Counted from the stretch's first letter, positions 51,739-62,568 are shown. The stretch is DNA of 64,000 bases from Mucilaginibacter sp. PPCGB 2223 (GCF_001705515.1 NZ_MDJS01000001.1:930001-994000), one strand, 5' to 3'. The notes: generated by a model not told the origin, from the letters alone. A program made the numbers and translations.

Positions 51739-53874
51739 TCAGGCATTAGCCGCCGGTTTTTCGGGCTTTGGCAATAAAGCTTTGCGCGAAAGTTTCAGCT
51801 TGCCTTGTTTATCAACATCTAATAATTTAACGCGTACTTCTTCGCCAATCTCGAAGATGCCGTCCATGTTTTCAATACGGCGGTGATCGATCTCAGAAAT
51901 GTGCAGTAAGCCATCTTTACCAGGCATAATCTCAACAAATGCACCGAACGGCATGATCGATTTAACCTTACCCTGATAGATCTCGCCAACTTCTGGTTTA
52001 GCAGCGATAGCACGAATACGACTAACGGCAGCATCAATAGAAGCTTTATTATCGGCAAATACCTGTACGATACCCTGGTTATCTTTTTCTTCGATAGAGA
52101 TGGTCGCACCGGTTTCGCGCTGCATTTCCTGGATGATTTTACCACCGGGACCGATAACAGCACCGATAAACTCTTTATCGATTTTAAGGGTAATAATACG
52201 CGGAGCGTGTGGTTTGTAATCTTCGCGTGGTGCGGTAATGGTTTTAGCCATTTCGCCAAGGATATGCAAACGGCCTTCTTTAGCCTGATCTAAAGCTTTA
52301 GCTAACACTTCGTAAGATAAACCATTGATTTTCAAGTCCATCTGAACGGCTACGATACCGTTTTTGGTGCCGGTTACTTTAAAGTCCATATCGCCTAAGT
52401 GATCTTCATCGCCCAGGATATCCGAAAGGATAGCATATTTGGTGCCCATTTCGTTGGTGATCAATCCCATTGCGATACCCGATACCGGGTTACTGATTTT
52501 AACACCGGCATCCATCAAGGCTAATGTACCGGCACAAACCGTAGCCATTGATGATGATCCGTTTGATTCAAGGATATCAGAAACTACGCGGATAGTATAA
52601 GGGTTTTCATCTTCTGATGGTAATACACGTTTTAACGAACGCTGCGCCAGGTTGCCGTGACCGATCTCGCGGCGGCCCGCTCCCCTGTTCGGGCGAACCT
52701 CGCCGGTTGAGAAACCAGGAAAATTGTAATGCAACATGAACTTTTGGTAACCATTGATGAAGGCACCATCAATCATCTGCTCATCATCCTTAGCACCTAA
52801 GGTAACCGATGTTAATGATTGCGTTTCGCCACGGGTAAACACTGCCGAACCGTGAGCAGCCGGTAAATAACCAACTTCGCTCCAGATAGGACGGATTTGC
52901 GTGGTGGTACGGCCATCTAAACGTTTGCCCTCGTCTAAAACAAGGTTGCGGATAGCATCATACTCAACATCGTGGTAGTATTTTTTAGCTAATCCTTTGG
53001 TGATATCATCGATCTCGCCTAAGGTTTCGATATAAGTATCTCTAACTTCTTTAAACTTAGCGGCGCGCTCATCCTTAGCAGATGCTGAGCTTGCTACAGC
53101 GTACACCTTATCGTAGGTTGCGGCGTAGATAGCTTTTTTAAGCTCTTCGTTGCTATGCTCATGGCTGTAAACACGTTTTTCGGTTTTACCAAGCTCTGCG
53201 GTTAATTCTTTCTGAACAAGGCATTGTACTTTAATTGCAGCATGGGCAAATTTGATGGCCTCAACCAATTCAGCTTCCTGAATCTCGGCGCTTTCGCCTT
53301 CAACCATGTTGATGTCGTGCTCGCTGCCTGCAACTATAAACTCTAAAGTGGCTTTCTCTAACTCGCTTAAAGTTGGGTTGATCACCAGTTTACCATCAAT
53401 TTTAGCTACACGTACTTCTGATATAGGGCCGTTGAACGGGATATCGGAACAAGCTAGTGCCGCCGATGCAGCTAAACCTGCTAAGCAGTCAGGCATTATG
53501 TTTTTATCTGCCGATATCAGCGAGATCATTACTTGCGTATCAGCATGGTAATCATCAGGGAACATCGGGCGCAATGCACGGTCAACCAAACGCGAGATCA
53601 ACACCTCATAGTCTGATAAACGGGCCTCGCGGCGTAAAAATCCACCGGGGATACGACCGGTAGCAGCATATTTTTCCTGATAATCAACAGAAAGAGGTAA
53701 AAAATCAACACCTTCTTTTGCTTCGGGGGTAGATACTACGGTTGCAAGCAACATGGTGTCGCCCATTTTTACCACAACCGAACCATCGGCTTGTTTGGCC
53801 AGTTTTCCTGTTTCGATCTCAATGGTGCGGCCGTCACCTAAATCGATAACCTTTTTAATTACGTTTAAACTCAT
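51739..53874 (-). CDS. pnp: polyribonucleotide nucleotidyltransferase
   Basis: Phosphorolytic 3'-5' exoribonuclease. The 711 residues contain two RNase PH domains (N-terminal [27 protein letters not shown] core; [18 protein letters not shown] in the second), followed by KH ([27 protein letters not shown]) and S1 ([30 protein letters not shown]) domains. The order rpsO-pnp is the usual one, with rpsO upstream. Confidence 0.97.
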   Translation of the reverse strand: MSLNVIKKVIDLGDGRTIEIETGKLAKQADGSVVVKMGDTMLLATVVSTPEAKEGVDFLPLSVDYQEKYAATGRIPGGFLRREARLSDYEVLISRLVDRALRPMFPDDYHADTQVMISLISADKNIMPDCLAGLAASAALACSDIPFNGPISEVRVAKIDGKLVINPTLSELEKATLEFIVAGSEHDINMVEGESAEIQEAELVEAIKFAHAAIKVQCLVQKELTAELGKTEKRVYSHEHSNEELKKAIYAATYDKVYAVASSASAKDERAAKFKEVRDTYIETLGEIDDITKGLAKKYYHDVEYDAIRNLVLDEGKRLDGRTTTQIRPIWSEVGYLPAAHGSAVFTRGETQSLTSVTLGAKDDEQMIDGAFINGYQKFMLHYNFPGFSTGEVRPNRGAGRREIGHGNLAQRSLKRVLPSEDENPYTIRVVSDILESNGSSSMATVCAGTLALMDAGVKISNPVSGIAMGLITNEMGTKYAILSDILGDEDHLGDMDFKVTGTKNGIVAVQMDLKINGLSYEVLAKALDQAKEGRLHILGEMAKTITAPREDYKPHAPRIITLKIDKEFIGAVIGPGGKIIQEMQRETGATISIEEKDNQGIVQVFADNKASIDAAVSRIRAIAAKPEVGEIYQGKVKSIMPFGAFVEIMPGKDGLLHISEIDHRRIENMDGIFEIGEEVRVKLLDVDKQGKLKLSRKALLPKPEKPAANA

Positions 53875-53953
53875 CTTTTTTTGTTTGTGCCATACTTTTC
53901 ATCTTTCGGAGCACGGCGATTTTTATTGTGTATTTATTATTCGGACAAAATTA

Positions 53954-53984
53954 AAAAAGCCATCGGCAAATGCGACGGCTTTTT
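53954..53984 (-). terminator. terminator after rpsO
   Basis: AAAAAGCCATCG (53954-53965) and CGACGGCTTTTT (53973-53984) pair with one A-C mismatch, followed by an A-run/T-run, 19 nt after the rpsO stop. It may attenuate read-through into pnp. Confidence 0.75.
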
Positions 53985-54002
53985 GTTGAATGTGCAAAAT
54001 AT

Positions 54003-54281
54003 TTACTTGATGATATCGCGCAGCTCAAGAGCTTTGATAATGGCACGATACCTGTTAATATCTTTTTTGTACAGGTAAGCTAATAATGCACGGCGTTTAC
54101 CTACTAATTTTTGAAGAGACAATTGGGTTGAAAAGTCTTTCTTGTTTTTTTTCAGGTGACCGGTTAAGTGTGCAATACGGCTGGTGAATAATGCAACCTG
54201 TGCTTCTGCCGAACCTGTGTTAGTGGCAGCGCCACCATGTTTTTCGAAAATCTCTGATTTCCATTCAGTACTTAAATACAT
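54003..54281 (-). CDS. rpsO: 30S ribosomal protein S15
   Basis: A 92-residue S15 that binds 16S rRNA in the central domain. Features are GSAEAQVALFTSRIAHLTGHLKKNKKDFSTQLSLQKLVGKRRALLAYL and the C-terminal YRAIIKALELRDIIK. A perfect -7 box (TATCTTTG on minus) lies 46 nt upstream. Confidence 0.96.
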   Translation of the reverse strand: MYLSTEWKSEIFEKHGGAATNTGSAEAQVALFTSRIAHLTGHLKKNKKDFSTQLSLQKLVGKRRALLAYLYKKDINRYRAIIKALELRDIIK

Positions 54282-54326
54282 TACTTGAATAATATTAAAG
54301 CGTTAATACTTTTGTTAATTGTGGCG

Positions 54327-54334
54327 CAAAGATA
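54327..54334 (-). promoter_or_regulatory. -7 box of rpsO
   Basis: CAAAGATA on the plus strand gives TATCTTTG on the minus strand, perfect consensus, embedded in GCAAAGATAG, 46 nt upstream of the rpsO ATG. Confidence 0.65.
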
Positions 54335-54355
54335 GTGTTTTTTATGATAAGTTAA

Positions 54356-54449
54356 AATTCAGAAAACAGAATTCAAAATCATGGCTATTGGATAATTACC
54401 CACAGGCATATTTTAGCTTTGAATTTTTACTTTTAACTTTTTAATTCAG
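54356..54449. repeat. two facing 7-bp-period arrays
   Basis: Left block AATTCAG, AAAACAG, AATTCAA, AATCATG (54356-54383) and right block AGCTTTG, AATTTTT, ACTTTTA, ACTTTTT, AATTCAG (54415-54449), each at exact 7-bp spacing. The left block with its lead-in (AAGTTAAAATTC) is complementary in part to the right block (GAATTTT and TAACTT), so the pair forms a loose inverted repeat. It lies between divergent rpsO and the thioesterase gene. Confidence 0.65.
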
Positions 54450-54454
54450 AAACT

Positions 54455-54862
54455 ATGTACCAGACCTTCGAAACCGAACACCGTGTACGCCCCGATGATA
54501 TTGACATGTACCGGCACGTACATAACAGCAAGTATCTCGATTATGTACTTGCCGCGCGTTACGAGCAAATGGACAGGTTTTACGGCATGAGCCTCGAAAG
54601 CTTTTTACAGAAAGGTTACGGCTGGCTGGTAAAATCGGTACACATTAACTACAAGCGCGCCTTAACGATGGGTGAGTATTTCGTGGTCCGCACAGGCATC
54701 GAAAGTATCAACGAAAATGGTTGCCGGGTTCGTTTTACCATCAACAGCAAAGCGAGCAATAAAACCTGCGCCGATGGCTGGTTTGATTTTGTGATGATCG
54801 ATATGCAAACAGGTAAGTCGGCCAAGGTACCGGCGGATATCATCAGTCATTATAATATTTAG
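54455..54862 (+). CDS. acyl-CoA thioesterase (4HBT family)
   Basis: A 135-residue hotdog-fold thioesterase of the 4-hydroxybenzoyl-CoA thioesterase/YbgC group. The catalytic motif is DIDMYRHVHNSKYLDYV (D-x5-H-V-x-N, residues 13-27), and the hotdog helix continues ARYEQMDRFYG. It would hydrolyse an acyl-CoA or acyl-ACP of unknown chain. The ATG at 54455 is preceded by a 7-bp-period array and no SD sequence. Confidence 0.9.
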   Translation: MYQTFETEHRVRPDDIDMYRHVHNSKYLDYVLAARYEQMDRFYGMSLESFLQKGYGWLVKSVHINYKRALTMGEYFVVRTGIESINENGCRVRFTINSKASNKTCADGWFDFVMIDMQTGKSAKVPADIISHYNI

Positions 54863-54889
54863 GCTCCTCTCCTTTCAATGGATTGAAGT

Positions 54890-57397
54890 CTACTTCACAA
54901 CATAACTTACCATGCCGCTCACCGGCACACCTTTATCTGTAACACCCTCAACCACTAACCTTACTTTAGTTTTTGGGTCGGCATTGTAAAAACTAACAGT
55001 CGCTTCGCCAAGTCCGTTGGTTATAATGTTTGGTTCCCAGTGTATGGTGGTGCGGTTATCTATTGTTTTCAGGTCGGATTTGCCATCATATAAAGGCTTA
55101 TAAAAGGTACGTGCCTGGTAGTAGCCCTCCAGGTGGGTATCGATGGTGTTATACTCTACCTTATCAAAGGCTGTCGGTTTAATATCCAGAAAGATCAGGA
55201 AAACATCGCCGCCCGAACCTGTACGCATATCACCGTTATTGTTCGCTGCCATAAGCGTGGAACCCAATACATGGCGTACCAACACTTTATTGATCGCGTC
55301 CATCGGTAGATTGAGGTACATGCCATTGTTCACATCGTCGGCATCTTCCCTGCCGTTAACAATCATGCGGGGTTCTATCCAAACGCTTTTATCCGCATTC
55401 CTGTTCGGGTCGAACCTTACACCTTTAAACACGACTGAGTCCTGGTCATTACTGCGCGCACCGGGTACTTCGTGCAGTAAAAAGTCGCGCAGTGAGTTGT
55501 AGGAATAGTATTTCGAGGTGATATCGTACTTAAAATCCGGGTAGCCAAATTTGGTGGTGGTCTGGTCCATCAACTGGTAATAATTATTGGCTTTAATCTT
55601 CACCTCATGCAATTTTACCGTATCCGAAAGCTTTACCCTTGCGCCCCAATTGTTTGCAGCCGTTTTCTCAAATACGGCCTCTTGTTCCGGGTCGCCGGTA
55701 TATTCAGGAATTGCTGTAACCGGCGGCTGGCTACCATTTAGCGAATCCAGTTGCAGCCAGCCCAACTTCTTCTTTTTATTATCGAAGGACGCGAGAGTTA
55801 CTTCTTTGCTGCCTACGATCGGTATACTGTTAAAAACATATTTACCGGCATTATCCGTTTTAGCCATATATTGCTGGCTGATTACCTCTCCTTTCACGGT
55901 TAACGAAACATTGGCATTGGGTATAGGCTTATTGGCAAATTTTTGCCTCAGGCTGCCTGATACCGTGAATCCGTTTTCGACAGGTTGAGTAATGCGAATG
56001 CCGTCATCGGCTAAGCGGCGCCATACAAAATCGCGCCAGCCCTGCGTCATCAGCAACAAATCCAATTGTTTAAACCGGTTGGGATTGTTTTGATCAAAAT
56101 ATACCTCCGGATGTTCTATAGGGCCTTTAACTTCCGATTGCAGCATCAGGTACGAAGCGATATCTCCCTCGCTCACCGGGATAGCATTGGCATCTACCAC
56201 CGCCATCGACAGATTGGCACGAACAGGCTCTGTAGCCGCTGCCGTATTTATACTTACGGTAACTTTTTCCCTCGAATTGTATTGTTTCTTATCTGTCTTA
56301 ATAATGATGGCTTTCGCCGATGTCGAATCGGGCACATAAACCAGGCGTTCGCACTGCGGTTTTAACTGCTTATCATAAATGGTAACACTCGAAATGCCCG
56401 CCGGAAATTTGTTTTTAGGCACGGTAGCATTGATCTGAAGGAACACGAATTTGATGGGGCTGTTCAAAAAACGTACGCCCGCATGCCTGGCCATAAAGGT
56501 TACTTCCTTATCGGGGTTCTCGGCCATTGTAGCTTCATTTGTGCTGATGGTGATACGAAGGTGCGCCGAGTCGGCATTGCTTACATGCAGTACATAGCCT
56601 TTAGGCAAAGCGGCCGGTAATTGGGCACTGAACGGCCTTTTCCCATTAAAAACACCTTTAACAGTGTAGGTTTTGTTGGGCTCCGGGATAAATACAAAAC
56701 TGCCCATACCCTGTGATACACTTTCAAAACGGCTCAGCGTATCCCCTGTCGATGATACCAAATTACCTTTAACCGCAACAGTTTTACCACTCGGATCTTC
56801 GGCCTTAAACGCCACCAGGCCGGCCACATTTTCCACCATCGAACCGCCTTCGGGGAAGAAGCGGATAACCGGCCCGCCGTTTTGCTTTAGCGCCGGTGGA
56901 ATAACGGGTAGTTTTTTACCGGATGCGTTAATTGTTATCGGCCTTTCATTCACTTTCCTGTTATAAACGATGAGATTCTTCTCAAAAATAAAGCTGCTGC
57001 CGAAATTGAGCTGCCAGTTGGTGTAAGCCCGCAAACGATAGTTCCCGGCCGGTATCGAATCGGTCAACTTAAAATCACCGGTCCCTGTACCGTTTTTCAG
57101 ATAAACAACCTCGTTATCAAAAACCTGGCCCTGAGGCGTTAACAGTTCGACATGGAGGTTATTGCTCGAATTGACCAGTTGATTAGTCTGCGCATCTACC
57201 AGGTAGGCTTTGAACCAGACGTCATCATTGGCGCTATAGTAATCGCGGTCGGTATGCAGGTAAACCTTTTCAAACAAAAGTTTTGTGGGTGGGGCTTGCT
57301 TTACCGGTGGTGTAGCAACCTGCTGCGCTATACCTGTCGTTGCAAGCAAAATCAGGATAAAGCTTAATGTTGGCCCGACCACGTTTTTAAGGTTCAT
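54890..57397 (-). CDS. exported MG2-like protein, tandem copy 2
   Basis: An 835-residue exported protein with a signal peptide (SFILILLATTGIAQQ). The N-terminal domain has EKVYLHTDRDYYSANDDVWFKAYLVDAQ, resembling the macroglobulin MG2 motif, followed by beta-sandwich repeats; PNANVSLTVKGE...NAGKYVFNSIPI is a carboxypeptidase-regulatory-like domain. The C-terminal part (LRDFLLHEVPGARSNDQDSVVF, RMIVNGREDADDVNNGMYLNLPMDAINKVLV) resembles a TonB-dependent receptor plug without a barrel. Possible role in envelope assembly or substrate binding. It is 10 nt downstream of a paralogue. Confidence 0.75.
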   Translation of the reverse strand: MNLKNVVGPTLSFILILLATTGIAQQVATPPVKQAPPTKLLFEKVYLHTDRDYYSANDDVWFKAYLVDAQTNQLVNSSNNLHVELLTPQGQVFDNEVVYLKNGTGTGDFKLTDSIPAGNYRLRAYTNWQLNFGSSFIFEKNLIVYNRKVNERPITINASGKKLPVIPPALKQNGGPVIRFFPEGGSMVENVAGLVAFKAEDPSGKTVAVKGNLVSSTGDTLSRFESVSQGMGSFVFIPEPNKTYTVKGVFNGKRPFSAQLPAALPKGYVLHVSNADSAHLRITISTNEATMAENPDKEVTFMARHAGVRFLNSPIKFVFLQINATVPKNKFPAGISSVTIYDKQLKPQCERLVYVPDSTSAKAIIIKTDKKQYNSREKVTVSINTAAATEPVRANLSMAVVDANAIPVSEGDIASYLMLQSEVKGPIEHPEVYFDQNNPNRFKQLDLLLMTQGWRDFVWRRLADDGIRITQPVENGFTVSGSLRQKFANKPIPNANVSLTVKGEVISQQYMAKTDNAGKYVFNSIPIVGSKEVTLASFDNKKKKLGWLQLDSLNGSQPPVTAIPEYTGDPEQEAVFEKTAANNWGARVKLSDTVKLHEVKIKANNYYQLMDQTTTKFGYPDFKYDITSKYYSYNSLRDFLLHEVPGARSNDQDSVVFKGVRFDPNRNADKSVWIEPRMIVNGREDADDVNNGMYLNLPMDAINKVLVRHVLGSTLMAANNNGDMRTGSGGDVFLIFLDIKPTAFDKVEYNTIDTHLEGYYQARTFYKPLYDGKSDLKTIDNRTTIHWEPNIITNGLGEATVSFYNADPKTKVRLVVEGVTDKGVPVSGMVSYVVK

Positions 57398-57407
57398 TGA
57401 TTAAAAT

Positions 57408-59849
57408 TTATTGATTGACGTTATATCCGCTGGTTGAAACTACCGGTACACCTTTTTCGGTCAGGCCTTCAACAACAACCCTGATTTTTGACTTCGGGTC
57501 GGCGTTGTAGTAGCTTACTGAAGCTTTTCCGTTAGCGTCGGTCGTGATCATCGGTTCCCAGTAGATTGTTGTGCGCTGATCGGCTTTGTTTGACGGATAC
57601 TCATAGTTAGGCGAATAAAAGGTACGCGCACTGTAATAACCGGTAACTTCAGTGTTCAGAATATTAAACTCCTTTTTATCAAAAGCAGTTGGCTTTAAGG
57701 TAAGATAGATATAGATCACATCTCCACCTGCACCGTTAACGTAATGATCAACTTTTACAGAGATCACCTGGTCCATGCTGAGCGAATAATAATCCAGGCG
57801 CTCAAATATATCTTCTTTTTTATCTACAGTTAAACGTGGTACTACCGGTTTTCCCCCAAAATGAAACACAATGCCTTGTGCAGCATCGTTGTTGGTTTGC
57901 GCGCCGGGTATTTTGTGAACCAGGTAGTCTTCAAGGTCCTTGTATTTATAGTCGGCGGCCGTAATGGTGTTATTATACTCAGGATATCCAAAGGTACTCA
58001 GCGTTTCGCCGTTGTACGATACGATGGTTTTATGCACATCCTTAATCACAACCTCATTTAAGGTTACGCCATCGGCAACCCTAAACCTGCGGGCGTTGTT
58101 TTGCCTCGTTTTACTTGCTGCGTTAAAGGCAGCTAAAGCATCTGAGGGTTCCTGTTCAATGACCGGGATTTGCGGCGCCGGAACCGGGTCATGGCCGATC
58201 GTATCTAAAAACACCCAGCCAGATTTTTTCCCTTTGTCATCACGCGATGTAATGTGCAGCGTCTGCGTGCCATACAGTTCGATATTATCTAAAAAGTATT
58301 TACCCTTATCATCAGTTTTGGTAAAAAACATCTTGTTGCCCTTTGCCCCGGGTGCAAACAGCGTGATGTTCATATCCGGTATGGGTTTATTGATTAAAAC
58401 TGAACGTAATTTACCCGATATGGTAAAACCTGCCTCGGGCAGGTAGCTTAATTTCAGCGTCGAATCAGCCAGGCGCTTCCATACAAAATCGCGCCAACCC
58501 TGGGTCAGCAGCAATAAATCGAGTTGTTTAAAACGGTTTGCATTTACCGGATCAAAATATTGGGCCGCATTTTCGATTTTTCCACGCACGTCTGCCTGCA
58601 GCAATAAATACGACGCAATGCTGCCTTCGTTAGCCGGCACAACATTACCGTCAACAGCAGCTAACGACAGGTTAGCCTTTACCGGCTGGTTTTGCGCGTT
58701 AACCACGCTGATATTCAAAATTGTTTTTTCTTTCGGTTTATAGGAACTCTTATCCGATGTTACCGTTACCCGGATATCATTATTGCAGTTAATGTAAACC
58801 AGCCTTTCGCAATTTGGCCGCTTTTGCTCATCGTACAATAATATACTGTTTACCCCAGCGGGCAGTTTAGCTTTGGGGATATTGATTGCCGTTTGCTCGT
58901 TATTCAATACAAATTGCCCGTCGGACACGATTTTATCGGCATGTTTAGATGCGATAGTGAGGCTTTGCCCCTTGTGTTTGGCAAACGTGGCCGGATTTGC
59001 GCTGACGATTACCTGTACATTGGTCGTATCGCTGTTTTTGATGTGCATGGCATATCCTTCGGTAAGCGCGGCAGGTAAGTCAACGTCGAACCCAGTCCCA
59101 TCTTTGTAGTTACCTTTAACGTGATAAGTTACTCCAGCCACCGGCATGAGCGCAAAGCTTCCAAGGCCCAGGCTTGTGCTGGCAAAATTGCCTACGGTTT
59201 CGCCCTGCGATGATAGTACGGTGCCGTTAACCTGTACGCCGTTGCCCAAAGCATCTTCGGCCTTAAAACCCACAATGCCCATTACACCTTCAACCATCGA
59301 ACCGCCTTCAGGAAACAGGCTTATCTTATTGCCATTCCCTGCATCGTCGCCGGCAATGGCGGCTTTATTTTTTCTGCTTTTTTTGATGACTGCCGCCACA
59401 GGTTTGATACCGGGAATACTGTTCACCGTGATTTGCTTATCAAAAATAAAGTTATCGCCAAAGTTGCGCATCCAGTTGGTGTAGGCACGCAGGTGATAAA
59501 TGCCACCCGGTATCGAGTCGGTTAATTTAAAATCGCCGTATCCCATACCATCATCCAACCTGATAATTTCGCGGCTGATGATCTTCGATTCGGATGATAC
59601 GAGGTCGACATACAGGTTATTGCTGGTAAAAGTGGGATAGTTACTTTCGCCGTTAACCAGGTAGGCTTTAAACCAAAGGTCGTCGCCGCTTGCATAATAA
59701 TCACGGTCGGTATGCAGGTAAACCTTTTCAAAAAACAACTTAAACGACGCTGTTTTGGGAGCGGGCGAGGGTTTGCTTTGAGCCAGTAGCAATTGTTGGG
59801 TTCCGCACAATATTGCGGCAAAAAATAAGAGACGGAAGTTGTGTTTCAT
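57408..59849 (-). CDS. exported MG2-like protein, tandem copy 1
   Basis: An 813-residue paralogue of the following gene. Signal peptide (LLFFAAILCGTQQLLLAQ), MG2-like FEKVYLHTDRDYYASGDDLWFKAYLVNGE, a middle region with the regulatory-like IPDMNITLFAPG...DDKGKYFLDNI, and the plug-like LEDYLVHKIPGAQTNNDAAQGIVFHFGGKPVVPRLTVDKK with MDQVISVKVDHYVNGAGGDVIYIYL. Shared C-terminus (WEPMITTDANGKASVSYYNADPKSKIRVVVEGLTEKGVP) aligns closely with copy 2. Both proteins lack a beta-barrel. The two genes are 10 nt apart and probably one transcript. Confidence 0.75.
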   Translation of the reverse strand: MKHNFRLLFFAAILCGTQQLLLAQSKPSPAPKTASFKLFFEKVYLHTDRDYYASGDDLWFKAYLVNGESNYPTFTSNNLYVDLVSSESKIISREIIRLDDGMGYGDFKLTDSIPGGIYHLRAYTNWMRNFGDNFIFDKQITVNSIPGIKPVAAVIKKSRKNKAAIAGDDAGNGNKISLFPEGGSMVEGVMGIVGFKAEDALGNGVQVNGTVLSSQGETVGNFASTSLGLGSFALMPVAGVTYHVKGNYKDGTGFDVDLPAALTEGYAMHIKNSDTTNVQVIVSANPATFAKHKGQSLTIASKHADKIVSDGQFVLNNEQTAINIPKAKLPAGVNSILLYDEQKRPNCERLVYINCNNDIRVTVTSDKSSYKPKEKTILNISVVNAQNQPVKANLSLAAVDGNVVPANEGSIASYLLLQADVRGKIENAAQYFDPVNANRFKQLDLLLLTQGWRDFVWKRLADSTLKLSYLPEAGFTISGKLRSVLINKPIPDMNITLFAPGAKGNKMFFTKTDDKGKYFLDNIELYGTQTLHITSRDDKGKKSGWVFLDTIGHDPVPAPQIPVIEQEPSDALAAFNAASKTRQNNARRFRVADGVTLNEVVIKDVHKTIVSYNGETLSTFGYPEYNNTITAADYKYKDLEDYLVHKIPGAQTNNDAAQGIVFHFGGKPVVPRLTVDKKEDIFERLDYYSLSMDQVISVKVDHYVNGAGGDVIYIYLTLKPTAFDKKEFNILNTEVTGYYSARTFYSPNYEYPSNKADQRTTIYWEPMITTDANGKASVSYYNADPKSKIRVVVEGLTEKGVPVVSTSGYNVNQ

Positions 59850-59969
59850 TAAGACAGGTTAGATGTTTGGGTATAATTGGTATATAGACCTAAAAGTGGA
59901 AAAAGGTTTAAATACAACCATCCTTTACTGTCCTGCCCTAGGCATATTATTATAAGTAAAACAACAATA

Positions 59970-60005
59970 AAAAAACCCTTTCCGGTTTTTAGAAAAAGGT
60001 TTTTT
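59970..60005 (-). terminator. terminator of the SlyD-like gene
   Basis: AAAAAACC (59970-59977) and GGTTTTTT (59998-60005) flank a GAAAGG/CCTTTC-containing stem; on the minus strand the hairpin ends in TTTTTTT. It lies 24 nt after the slyD-like stop. Confidence 0.75.
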
Positions 60006-60029
60006 GGGCATATTATTGTAACAATATTA

Positions 60030-60530
60030 TTAATGGTGATGATGGCCGTCGGGGCCATGTGCATGGCCGTGCGACAGTTCTTCGGGGGTGGCCGGGCGCA
60101 CGTTTAAAATAGTGCCTTTAAAATGCAGCTCCTGGCCTGCCATCGGGTGGTTCAGGTCCACAATTACTGCATCTTCAGCAATCGATACTACCTGGCCCTG
60201 GAAATGGTTGCCATTATTATCCTGTAAAGGTAGGACACTGCCAATTACGGGCATTTCGGTTCCTTTAAACATTTCGATCGGTAAATTAGCCACCGCTTCT
60301 TCATCGTAACTGCCATAGGCCTCATCAGCCGCAAGGCGGAACTCGTAGTTATCGCCGGTTGACAGCGTGCTCAGGTTTTCTTCGAACTTGGGCAGCATCT
60401 GGCCAACGCCGAATAAAAAGGTTAAAGGTTGTTCCTGCGTAGCGCTCTCTACAAATGCTTCAGAGCCGTCTTCTTGTTTAACATACAAATCGTAGGTTAA
60501 CGACACTACGCTTTCGGGTTGAATTTTCAT
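60030..60530 (-). CDS. FKBP-type peptidyl-prolyl isomerase, SlyD-like
   Basis: A 166-residue SlyD-like protein combining peptidyl-prolyl isomerase and insert-in-flap (IF) chaperone domain. FKBP core SLTYDLYVKQEDGSEAFVES, PLTFLFGVGQMLPKFEENL, RLAADEAYGSYDEEAVANLPIEMF and GQVVSIAEDAVIVDLNHPMAGQELHFKG (IF domain). The C-terminal HGHAHGPDGHHHH is a metal-binding His tail typical of SlyD, which would bind Ni or Zn. The start MKIQPESVV is the usual one. Confidence 0.93.
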   Translation of the reverse strand: MKIQPESVVSLTYDLYVKQEDGSEAFVESATQEQPLTFLFGVGQMLPKFEENLSTLSTGDNYEFRLAADEAYGSYDEEAVANLPIEMFKGTEMPVIGSVLPLQDNNGNHFQGQVVSIAEDAVIVDLNHPMAGQELHFKGTILNVRPATPEELSHGHAHGPDGHHHH

Positions 60531-60545
60531 TTCTTTTTGTTTTTA

Positions 60546-62552
60546 TCAGATCTCAATTTGCTTAAGCGCCTCGGCTGTTTCTGTAACAGGCAGCCGGCAG
60601 GTTTTATCCTTGCAAACAAATATCCTGGTTTCGGCGCCAAACTTATCTGTCAACAAAGGTAAACTTCCTTTTGTTCCGCCCAACATTATTTTATTGGGGA
60701 TGTAGTTTTTTTCTATCTCTTTTCGTTTTTGCTCAGCTTCAGTACCGGTTATGGCTATTTCGTACACACCGGCAACATCGTCAAGCAGCAGCATGGCCCA
60801 GTTTGAATACGCAGATCCATATTTGGCCATCAACTTTTTAACATTATGCATTTGCTGTTGCGATATCTCCATATACCGCTCATTATCAAACAGTAATCCA
60901 AGTTTATTTAAGTTACGTGCCATTACCGAATTTGATGAAGGGATAACGCTGTCCATCACCTCCAGCTTACGGGCTATCAATTGCTCGCCATCTGCAGGTG
61001 TATAAAAAAACATGCCCGAATGAGCATCATAAAATCTGTCGATAGCACCATCGGTCAGTTTTTTAGCTTCTTTAAGCCATTGCTCATTAAAAGTCACCTC
61101 ATACAAGGCAATAAACGCATCAATAATCAGAGCGTAATCATCCAAAAAAGCTACCGTTCCGCCTGCATCATCCGATTTAAACACCCGTATCACTTTGCCC
61201 GAAAGGGTGATCAGATTATCCCGGATAAACGATGCATTTTTAAGTGCGAGATCAAGATACTCCTGATCGTCGAAAGCCCGGTAAGCATTACATAAACCTT
61301 TTAGCATCAACCCGTTCCACGAGGTTAATATTTTATAATCCAACCCCGGCCTTATCCGCTTTACGCGATGATCAAATACCTTTTGTTTTAGCAGGACGAT
61401 CCTATCCGCCAACGCGTCAACCGGTATACCCAGTTTTTCGGCAAGTACATCGTCATCATCGTACCTGAAAAACACATTGGTATGCTCTTCGGCCCAATTC
61501 CCATCAACCGTAGCGTTATAATAAATAGCAAACAAGCCGGCATCATCGCCCAATATTTCTTCCAGTTCGTCCAGATCGAAAGTATAAAATTTACCCTCCA
61601 CTCCTTCGCTGTCGGCATCCAGGGCCGAGTAAAAGCCAAATTCGGGCGAGGTAAGCTCACGGCCGACAAACTCAATTGTTTCGGCAACGACCTTTTTGTA
61701 TTGCTCATCACCAATACAGGTATATGCTTCCGAATATAAGCTGATCAACTGTGCGTTATCATAAAGCATTTTTTCGAAATGCGGCACATGCCAGCGCTCA
61801 TCAACCGAATACCGCGCAAAACCACCGCCGATATGATCGTAAATGCCGCCTTTGGCCATCTTATCCAGCGTCAGGCCAACAATTACCTGTATGGCTTCAT
61901 CTTTCATCAGGTGGGCATAACGCAGCAAAAACTGCCAGTTGTTCGGCATCGGGAATTTCGGGCTGCGCCCCATCCCACCCAACTCATAATCAAAAAGCTG
62001 TTTCCAGGGTTTTACAACCGCTTCAAGGTCGGCCCTGGTGTTTTCCTGCTGTTCGGCTACAAGGCCGATATTCTCGTATTGTTTAATGCCTTCGGTAAGC
62101 CTTACCGCATAAGCCTCCGCTTCGTCAGGTTTATTCTCCCAAAACTCCGCAAGATTGTTCAGCAGGTTTATCCAATCAGTTTTGCGGAAATAGGTACCGC
62201 CGTAAACAGGCCGCTGGTCGGGCAGGCAGATACAATTCAACGGCCAGCCGCCACGCCCGGTCATTAACTGAACTGCACTCATATATATCTGGTCGATATC
62301 CGGGCGTTCTTCCCTATCTACTTTAATACACACAAAATGATCGTTCATTACCTTGGCGACGTCTTCCTTCTCGAAGCTTTCGTGTTCCATTACATGGCAC
62401 CAATGGCAGGCTGAGTAACCGATGCTCACAATGATGAGTTTGTTCTCCAACCTGGCTTTTTGCAATGCTTCGGCGCCCCATGGAAACCAGTTTACCGGGT
62501 TATTGGCATGTTGCAGCAGATATGGCGAGGTGGAGTTTTTGAGTTTGTTCAT
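60546..62552 (-). CDS. DUF255 thioredoxin-domain protein (YyaL/SPATA20-like)
   Basis: A 668-residue protein. The N-terminal thioredoxin-like DUF255 domain carries [47 protein letters not shown], with a CHWC pair in place of CxxC; the remainder is an (alpha/alpha)6 barrel like N-acylglucosamine 2-epimerases ([51 protein letters not shown]). The biochemical role is not settled. The ATG at 62552 ([15 protein letters not shown]) is preferred over 62567. A perfect -7 box lies 66 nt upstream. Confidence 0.92.
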   Translation of the reverse strand: MNKLKNSTSPYLLQHANNPVNWFPWGAEALQKARLENKLIIVSIGYSACHWCHVMEHESFEKEDVAKVMNDHFVCIKVDREERPDIDQIYMSAVQLMTGRGGWPLNCICLPDQRPVYGGTYFRKTDWINLLNNLAEFWENKPDEAEAYAVRLTEGIKQYENIGLVAEQQENTRADLEAVVKPWKQLFDYELGGMGRSPKFPMPNNWQFLLRYAHLMKDEAIQVIVGLTLDKMAKGGIYDHIGGGFARYSVDERWHVPHFEKMLYDNAQLISLYSEAYTCIGDEQYKKVVAETIEFVGRELTSPEFGFYSALDADSEGVEGKFYTFDLDELEEILGDDAGLFAIYYNATVDGNWAEEHTNVFFRYDDDDVLAEKLGIPVDALADRIVLLKQKVFDHRVKRIRPGLDYKILTSWNGLMLKGLCNAYRAFDDQEYLDLALKNASFIRDNLITLSGKVIRVFKSDDAGGTVAFLDDYALIIDAFIALYEVTFNEQWLKEAKKLTDGAIDRFYDAHSGMFFYTPADGEQLIARKLEVMDSVIPSSNSVMARNLNKLGLLFDNERYMEISQQQMHNVKKLMAKYGSAYSNWAMLLLDDVAGVYEIAITGTEAEQKRKEIEKNYIPNKIMLGGTKGSLPLLTDKFGAETRIFVCKDKTCRLPVTETAEALKQIEI

Positions 62553-62568
62553 AAGGTGGGTAGTCAAT

